From an uncultured Lachnospiraceae bacterium (GTDB taxonomy: Bacteria > Bacillota > Clostridia > Lachnospirales > Lachnospiraceae): DNA of 44,695 nt. Positions 42,261 through 44,695 of this stretch are shown here, one piece after another (position 1 is the stretch's first letter; every line of letters starts with the position of its first letter). The DNA lies in the NCBI GenBank assembly GCA_910586555.1, contig CAJUJY010000032.1, forward strand, positions 1 through 44,695, given 5' to 3'. The translations under genes were made by a program, and so were the position numbers. The notes beneath the pieces were generated by a model. The model did not search any database. It saw nothing but the letters and a program-made list of their open reading frames with translations, and had not been told where the DNA came from.

Positions 42261-43042
42261 TTAACGGCTATATACAGTGCCTTCACAGCTTCCGCTTATT
42301 CCTATATTACCTTATCCAGAAAAATATCCTGCTTAAAGATTTTGATGCTTTTGCCAAAAAGCAGACCAGTTTCCTTTGTTCTCACATTGAATCTTATATA
42401 AAGGAGCAGGATTGTACCCTTACATATCTTGCTTCTGAACAGGACGACAAAGGCGCGCTTGCCAGAAAGTCCTTTGAAAAATCCTCGGATAAGACTGGTC
42501 TTGTCTGTACCTTCTCTGTTGTGAAATCCTGTAAGACGATGACTGTAAAGCCGGACCGGGAGACCAAAAAACTAGAAGTCACATCACGCACCACCAAGTG
42601 CAAGCATTATTATCTTTCCTATAACGACGAAGAGTTTGGCTGGATGTTCCTCAAAATCCAGATATACCTTAATGGACGGGAATACCTTTCCAGGCTTCTT
42701 TCAAAAGAAGATATCCATTATGCCATGTACAACAATTCTTTCTCTTATATAGAAGATTTTGGCAGGGCACAAGGACTCGCTGATGGTATACTGAATAAAA
42801 AGCTGTCCGCTTCTTTTGACGGGATGGCTGAAAACATAAACTGCCTGCTCCCTGATATCATGGAAACGATGCACCACTCTTATTACTGGTGCGTTGACCA
42901 GTGTGAGTTTGCAAACGATATTAATTTCAAAAGCCGCGAAGAATTAAGCTTCTTTTACAAGACACTGGTGTTAGAATATAATTAGTACAAGTTAGACATG
43001 GAAATTTCTTGGCATAAAAGTATAATAGAAACAGATGGAGAA

Positions 43043-43334
43043 ATGAACATGGCTACACAGTATACAGAAGAATTTAAGAATGATGCAGTAAGATATTGGA
43101 AGGATCATCCGAAGCTTGGAGTCGCTAAATGTGCAAAGAATCTCAGGATCAGCAAGACCGCCCTCTCTAACTGGAGGAAGATCTATGATACAAATGAAGG
43201 CATCGTTCCAACTAGAGAGAGGGAACTACGAGAGTGATGAAACAAAGGAGATTGCCCGTCTGCGTAAAGAATTACGTGATACACAGGTTGCTTTAGATAT
43301 ATTAAAAAAAGCCATCGGTATACCGAGGAAATGA
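43043..43334 (+). pseudogene. IS3 OrfA, frameshifted
   Basis: Helix-turn-helix protein of IS3 elements: TQYTEEFKNDAVRYWKDHP, LRISKTALSNWRKIYD. Around 43212-43222 (AGAGAGAGGG) the frame changes; the first frame ends at 43237, while the second continues ESDETKEIARLRKELRDTQ, the leucine-zipper part, to 43334. The change fits a 1-base loss in the AG-rich tract. Without the zipper OrfA should not work. ATG 43043 or 43049 is the start. Confidence 0.75.
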
Positions 43335-44263
43335 CAGAGACTCTGTTCCTGGAAACTGACCGATATGGAGAACAGCTAAAGGAACAGGGGAAACGACGGC
43401 TGGATGTTTCTGGTGTGCTGAGAATCTTAGGTGTTTCAAGAAGTGGATATCTTGCATGGAAAAAGCGTTTCCCATCCAGGCAAGAGACCAGGAAAAAGAG
43501 CATAAAGGAAAAGATCCTGTCGATCTACGATGAATCTCATCAGAATTATGGAGCGCCCAAGATTGCCGGATGCCTGCGCAGGGAGGGCGAAAAGATTGCA
43601 GATAAAACCGTTGGAAATTACATGTGGGAAATGGGGGTCAAAGCGCAATATATCAAGCATTATACAGACACTACTATAGATCCTGATTTAAGCAGCAGGC
43701 TGAGAAATATCCTAAAGGAGAAATTTAATTCGGAGAAACCAGATGCCATCTGGTGTTCTGATATCACATATATCTGGACATTTGAAGGATTTATATATCT
43801 AACAAGTATAATGGATCTGCATTCACGAAAGATCATTTCGTGGGTACTGAGTGCTACGTTAGAAGCCAAGTATGTAATAGAAGTAGTGGAAAAGGCAAGA
43901 AAAAGAAGGAAGGCAGATAAACCATTAGTTATGCATACAGACCATGGGATACAGTACATATGTCGGGATTACGTAGAAGCTACAGCAGGAATGAGGAGGA
44001 GTTATTCCAAAAAAGCATATCCATTGGACAATGCCTGTATAGAATCGTTCCATGCATTGATAAAAAGAGAATGGTTGAATCGATTTAAGATACTGAATTA
44101 TGATTATGCATATCGACTGGTATTTCAATATATAGAAACTTTTTATAATACAGTAAGAATTCATAGTCATTGTGGATATTTTTCACCAAATGAATATGAG
44201 ATGGTGTATGAGCAGGAGTTGGAAAAGATTGAAAAAACCAATATTTTTTTGTTCCTTACTTGA
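43331..44263 (+). CDS. IS3 OrfB transposase (intact)
   Basis: A 310-residue DDE integrase-type transposase. An N-terminal helical HTH_21 part (SIYDESHQNYGAPKIAGCLRREG) precedes the rve core. Catalytic residues: Asp in IWCSDITYIWT, Asp in VMHTDHGIQY, Glu in NACIESFHALIKREW, 35 residues apart from the second Asp as in IS3 members. It begins overlapping the end of orfA by four bases (ATGA), where the normal fusion frameshift occurs. The protein is complete, but OrfA is damaged, so movement probably needs another copy. Confidence 0.85.
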   Translation: MTETLFLETDRYGEQLKEQGKRRLDVSGVLRILGVSRSGYLAWKKRFPSRQETRKKSIKEKILSIYDESHQNYGAPKIAGCLRREGEKIADKTVGNYMWEMGVKAQYIKHYTDTTIDPDLSSRLRNILKEKFNSEKPDAIWCSDITYIWTFEGFIYLTSIMDLHSRKIISWVLSATLEAKYVIEVVEKARKRRKADKPLVMHTDHGIQYICRDYVEATAGMRRSYSKKAYPLDNACIESFHALIKREWLNRFKILNYDYAYRLVFQYIETFYNTVRIHSHCGYFSPNEYEMVYEQELEKIEKTNIFLFLT

Positions 44264-44271
44264 CACAGGCA

Positions 44272-44695
44272 GAGGCGGCACTAACTTATGCGGAGGTGAA
44301 AGCACTGGCTACCGGAAACCCGTATATAAAGCAAAAAATGGATCTCGATATTCAGGTATCCAAGCTGAAACTGATGAAAGCCAATCATACCAGCCAGAAA
44401 TACCGCCTTGAGGACAATATCGCCAAGCATTACCCACAGCAGATAGCCATTCTGAAAGAGAGAATCAGCGGCATGACAGCGGACATTCAGACCGCAAAAG
44501 CAAACCTGCCGGCAGATAAAGAGCAGTTTTTTATGAAAGTTGGGGATAAGGCTTATACGGATAAAAAAGAAGCCGGAGCCGCACTTGTGGAGATGTGCAA
44601 GGAGATGAAAACGGTCAATGTGCCTGCAACGGTAGGGGAATATGCCGGGTTTAAGATGGCGGTGTCCTTTGATTCGTTCAACCACAAATTTGTGA
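44272..44695 (+). pseudogene. SNF2 helicase / methylase gene, right piece (continues past the edge)
   Basis: The frame from 44272 reads EAALTYAEVKALATGNPYIK, KMDLDIQVSKLKLMKANHTS, then a long coiled-coil helix (AILKERISGMTADIQTAKAN) and continues to the end of the window. It is the direct downstream part of the protein interrupted at 4430 (SPVRSCEDVD). Joining 4430 to 44274 gives V-D-E-A-A in frame, with the dinucleotide GA present at both breaks. The piece has no start of its own. Confidence 0.82.

Larger units (their letters stand above)
40780..42985 (+). pseudogene. Gene of unknown function interrupted by a MITE and an IS66 element
   Basis: When the MITE (40798-41033) and the IS66 element (41100-42260) are removed, with one copy of each target duplication, a continuous frame appears. 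It starts MDILKQ (40780-40797), continues FEGKINGTLETFDRVIIN (41043-41096), then GYIQCLHSFRLFLYYLIQKN and on to 42985. The product has about 275 residues and includes KTMTVKPDRETKKLEV, CKHYYLSYNDEEFGWMFLK and MHHSYYWCVDQCEF. I recall similar proteins recurring beside IS elements in Lachnospiraceae but know no function. The end after FFYKTLV may be altered by the IS3 insertion. Confidence 0.75.
42984..44267 (+). mobile_element. IS3-family (IS150 group) insertion sequence
   Basis: Contains orfA and orfB in the usual order. The left end is near GTACAAGTTAGACATGG (from about 42984) and the right end near GTTCCTTACTTGACACA (to 44267); the two are imperfect inverted repeats (ACAAGTTAG against TCAAGTAAG). 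The flanks do not match as a target duplication: the left is the unknown gene above, the right is the SNF2 gene, so a rearrangement happened through or next to this IS. Confidence 0.75.

Noticed and set aside
1..44695. CRISPR arrays, tRNA and rRNA genes
   Set aside because: No regularly spaced identical repeats and no cloverleaf or ribosomal RNA sequence was recognised on either strand.

Overview
The window looks like chromosomal accessory DNA from a low-GC gut Firmicute, most likely a Lachnospiraceae member (Clostridia). The grounds are the codon and base use, the strong GGAGG-type ribosome binding sites, the Tn4451-type TnpX/TnpW mobilizable element, the Agr-type peptide signalling genes and the IS families present (ISAs1, IS66, ISLre2, IS3). 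No tRNA, rRNA or CRISPR array was seen.

Layout. (1) Bases 1-4237 are the distal part of a Tn4451-like mobilizable element: relaxase tail, DUF3847 remnant, replisome organizer, DnaC-like ATPase, TnpW and a large serine recombinase of TnpX type. It abuts a fragment of a SNF2-helicase/methylase gene (4234-4430). The next piece of that same gene is at the far right edge (44272-44695). Everything between, about 40 kb, is therefore an island inside another mobile element's gene. (2) 4800-14160 is a plasmid-like backbone: ParM/ParR segregation pair, DUF5688 protein, DUF3991/Toprim protein, an oriT-like hairpin, MobC and a relaxase broken by an ISLre2 element and frameshifts. An ISAs1 element lies between oriT and mobC. 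(3) 14718-20647 is an Agr-type quorum-sensing locus in the order agrB, agrA-like, agrC-like, agrD. An IS66 remnant carrying a nested ISAs1 separates agrB from the rest. (4) 20882-21791 holds IS200 and IS1182-like remnants. (5) 21915-34621 is a single-strand, tightly spaced operon of about 12.5 kb that looks like a radical-SAM RiPP (ribosomally made, modified peptide) pathway. It contains a radical SAM enzyme, a PqqD-GNAT fusion, a 66-residue cysteine-free hydrophobic precursor, an ABC exporter, an unknown protein, a MacB-type ATPase, a CPBP protease, a methyltransferase with a C-terminal PqqD-like domain, a B12-type radical SAM enzyme, a Yip1-like membrane protein, a membrane-fusion protein, a FtsX/MacB permease and a short SdpI-like protein. 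(6) 34663-39484 is an IS4 remnant followed by a three-integrase (RIT-like) element with 28-bp terminal inverted repeats; all three integrases are damaged and one carries another ISAs1. (7) 39529-40577 is an sdpR-sdpI type autorepressor/immunity pair on the minus strand. (8) 40780-44267 is a gene of unknown function interrupted by a 236-bp ISLre2-derived MITE and an internally deleted IS66 element, then an IS3 element that joins the right-hand SNF2 fragment.

How it could work. A sigma-A promoter drives the Agr response regulator and kinase. A terminator then separates them from agrD, which has its own -10 box preceded by two direct repeats 21 bp apart, as expected for a LytTR regulator. The RiPP operon has a separate promoter with a palindrome over its -35 region. 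The enzyme set (two radical SAM proteins, one of B12 type, a classical methyltransferase and a PqqD-linked acyltransferase) acting on a Val/Ala/Gly-rich core recalls polytheonamide-type chemistry (epimerisation, C-methylation, N-methylation, N-acyl cap), but with an unrelated short leader. That analogy, and control of the RiPP operon by Agr, are inferences. The MacAB-like transporter, CPBP protein and two SdpI-family proteins fit export and self-protection.
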